From: CAZBWP01 sp964630265
Lineage (GTDB): Bacteria; Pseudomonadota; Alphaproteobacteria; Rhodospirillales; Defluviicoccaceae
Assembly: GCA_964630265.1 (NCBI GenBank)
Contig: CAZVRW010000043.1
Coordinates: forward strand, 1 to 26,670
DNA: 26,670 nt
Reading direction: 5' to 3'
Shown one piece after another: positions 24,591 through 26,670 of this stretch. The position numbers and the translations under genes are program-made. Position 1 is the first letter of the stretch; each line of letters begins with the position of its first letter. The notes under the pieces were generated by a model. It saw nothing but the letters and a program-made list of their open reading frames with translations, was not told where the DNA came from and ran no database searches.

Positions 24591-26233
24591 ATGCCGTCGA
24601 TCACGTCCACGGCCGCCTGGCAGGCCTTGGCAACGCATCACGCCGACATCCGCGACGTCCACATGCGCGATCTATTCACCGCCGACTCCGAGCGGTTCCG
24701 CCGCTTTTCGCTGCGATTGGGCGACATTCTCCTCGACTACTCGAAGAACCGGATCACGGCCGAGACCATGGAGAAGCTGATGGATCTGGCGCGCGCCGCC
24801 GACGTCGAGGGTTGGCGCGAGCGTATGTTCGCGGGCGAAAAGATCAACGGCACGGAGGGGCGCGCCGTGCTGCACGTCGCCCTGCGCGCGGATGCGACGG
24901 ACGTGATCACCGTCGACGGGCAAAACGTCGTGCCCGAGGTCCATGCCGTGCTCGACAAGATGCGCACCTTCTCCGACGCCGTGCGCGATGGCGCCTGGAC
25001 CGGGCACACCGGCAAGGCGATCACCGACGTGGTCAACATCGGCATCGGCGGCTCGGACCTGGGGCCGGTGATGGTCACCGAGGCGCTGAAACCCTATCAG
25101 CAGCCGGGCCTCGGCGTGCACTTCGTCTCCAACGTCGACGGCACCCACATCGCCGAGACGGTGAAGCGGCTCAACGCGGAGACGACGCTGTTCATCGTCG
25201 CGTCCAAGACGTTCACCACGCAGGAAACGTTGGCCAACGCCAAGTCGGCCCGCGCTTGGCTCGTCGACGCGCTGGGGCAGGACGCGGTGGCCAAGCACTT
25301 CGTCGCGCTGTCCACCAACACCGAAGAGGTGACGGCGTTCGGCATCGATCCGGCCAACATGTTCGCCTTTTGGGACTGGGTCGGCGGCCGCTTTTCGCTG
25401 TGGTCGGCCATCGGCCTGCCGATCGCTATCGCCATCGGCATGGACCGGTTTCTCGAACTGCACGCCGGCGCCCGCGCCATGGACCGGCACTTCCGCGCCG
25501 CGCCGCTGGCCGAGAACCTGCCGATCGTCCTGGCGATGATCGGCGTCTGGAACAGCAACTTCCTCGGCGCCGGCACCTATGCCGTCCTGCCCTATGACCA
25601 GTACCTGCATCGGCTGCCCGCCTACCTGCAACAGGCGGACATGGAGTCCAACGGCAAGTATGTCACCCGCGACGGGATGCGCGTCGACTACACCACCGGG
25701 CCGGTGCTGTTCGGCGAGCCCGGCACCAACGGGCAGCATTCGTTCTACCAACTCATCCATCAGAGCACGCGGTTGGTGCCGTGCGACTTCATCGCCGCCG
25801 CCAACTCGCACAACCCGATCGGCGAGCACCACCCGATCTTCCTCTCCAACTTCTTCGCCCAGACCGAAGCGTTGATGAAGGGCAAGACCGAGGCCGAGGC
25901 GCGCACCGAGTTGCAGGCACAGGGCCTGAGCGCGGACGCGCTGGCGGCGCTGCTGCCGCACAAGGTGTTCGACGGCAACCGCCCGACCAACTCGATCCTG
26001 GTGAAGACCTTCGATCCGCATACGCTCGGCATGCTGATCGCCCTCTATGAGCACAAGATCTTCGTCCAGGGCGTGATCTGGCAGGTCAACTCCTTCGACC
26101 AGTGGGGGGTCGAGTTGGGCAAGCAGCTGGCCAAGCAGATCCTGCCCGAGCTCGCGGGGCCGGCCCAGGTCAGCGACCACGATGCCTCCACCAACGGGCT
26201 GATCAACACCTACAAGGCATTGCGCGACCGGCG

Positions 26234-26237
<4 letters not shown>
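24591..26237 (+). CDS. pgi: Glucose-6-phosphate isomerase
   Basis: At 548 residues this matches the E. coli-type enzyme (549), which interconverts glucose-6-phosphate and fructose-6-phosphate in the cytoplasm. Visible motifs are VNIGIGGSDLGPVMVTEAL, the first PGI signature FWDWVGGRFSLWSAIG, GTNGQHSFYQLIHQ (catalytic His), and the second signature around NSILVKTFDPHTLGMLIALY through IWQVNSFDQWGVELGKQ (catalytic Lys). ATG 24591 is preferred to upstream in-frame starts because GGGGGGAGA lies about 7 bases before it and the protein begins family-like. The stop TGA overlaps the mutL ATG by the sequence ATGA. Sugar phosphate supplied here feeds glycolysis and, indirectly, the glucan genes elsewhere in the window. 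Confidence 0.98.

Positions 26238-26670
<433 letters not shown>

Noticed and set aside
24672..26180. Minus-strand open frame opposite pgi
   Set aside because: The pgi reading frame has full-length homologous structure and signatures; the antisense product is unstructured low complexity.

Overview
The window is a densely coded, very GC-rich stretch of bacterial chromosome (coding close to 90 percent, short gaps, Shine-Dalgarno-led genes). The gene set and sequence style (pepA-holC pair, CysQ, Sua5-type YrdC protein, TldD, AYRGAGR-type molybdenum hydroxylase) suggest an alphaproteobacterium, probably near the Rhodospirillales. That placement is by impression, not by a search. I see no rRNA, tRNA, insertion sequence, prophage or CRISPR array.

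Layout. 1-274: upstream region with helically spaced short repeats. 275-1633: a cobalamin/siderophore-binding-like protein without signal peptide, then a two-CBS-domain protein. 1636-2484 (-): PfkB sugar/nucleoside kinase, divergent from an MFS transporter (2646-3839, +). 3862-10129 (-): a same-strand run read as amrS (radical SAM), secreted beta-helix protein, asparagine-synthetase-like protein lacking its glutaminase cysteine, pepA, holC. 10221-15921 (+): the divergent run amrB-amrA fusion, orphan CoxL-like molybdenum hydroxylase large subunit, cysQ, Sua5-type threonylcarbamoyl-AMP synthase. 15940-21068 (-): arginase, SpoIIM-like membrane protein, GH57 alpha-glucan enzyme, GT4 glycosyltransferase. 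21069-21485: non-coding gap with a large imperfect palindrome. 21486-22919 (+): FAD-linked D-2-hydroxyacid dehydrogenase. 22957-24390 (-): tldD. 24591-26670 (+): pgi overlapping the 5' end of mutL, which runs off the window.

Working together. The clearest system is AmmeMemoRadiSam: the radical SAM protein and the fused Memo/AMMECR1 protein diverge from a 91-bp gap holding a symmetric ATTATAAT box that could serve as a -10 element in both directions. Its chemistry is poorly understood. Here it is flanked by unusual same-strand partners: a beta-helix/AsnB-like pair on one arm and an orphan molybdenum hydroxylase on the other. A second unit is GH57 plus GT4, probably alpha-glucan (glycogen-like) metabolism. 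pepA-holC is a familiar housekeeping pairing, and most remaining genes are core metabolism.
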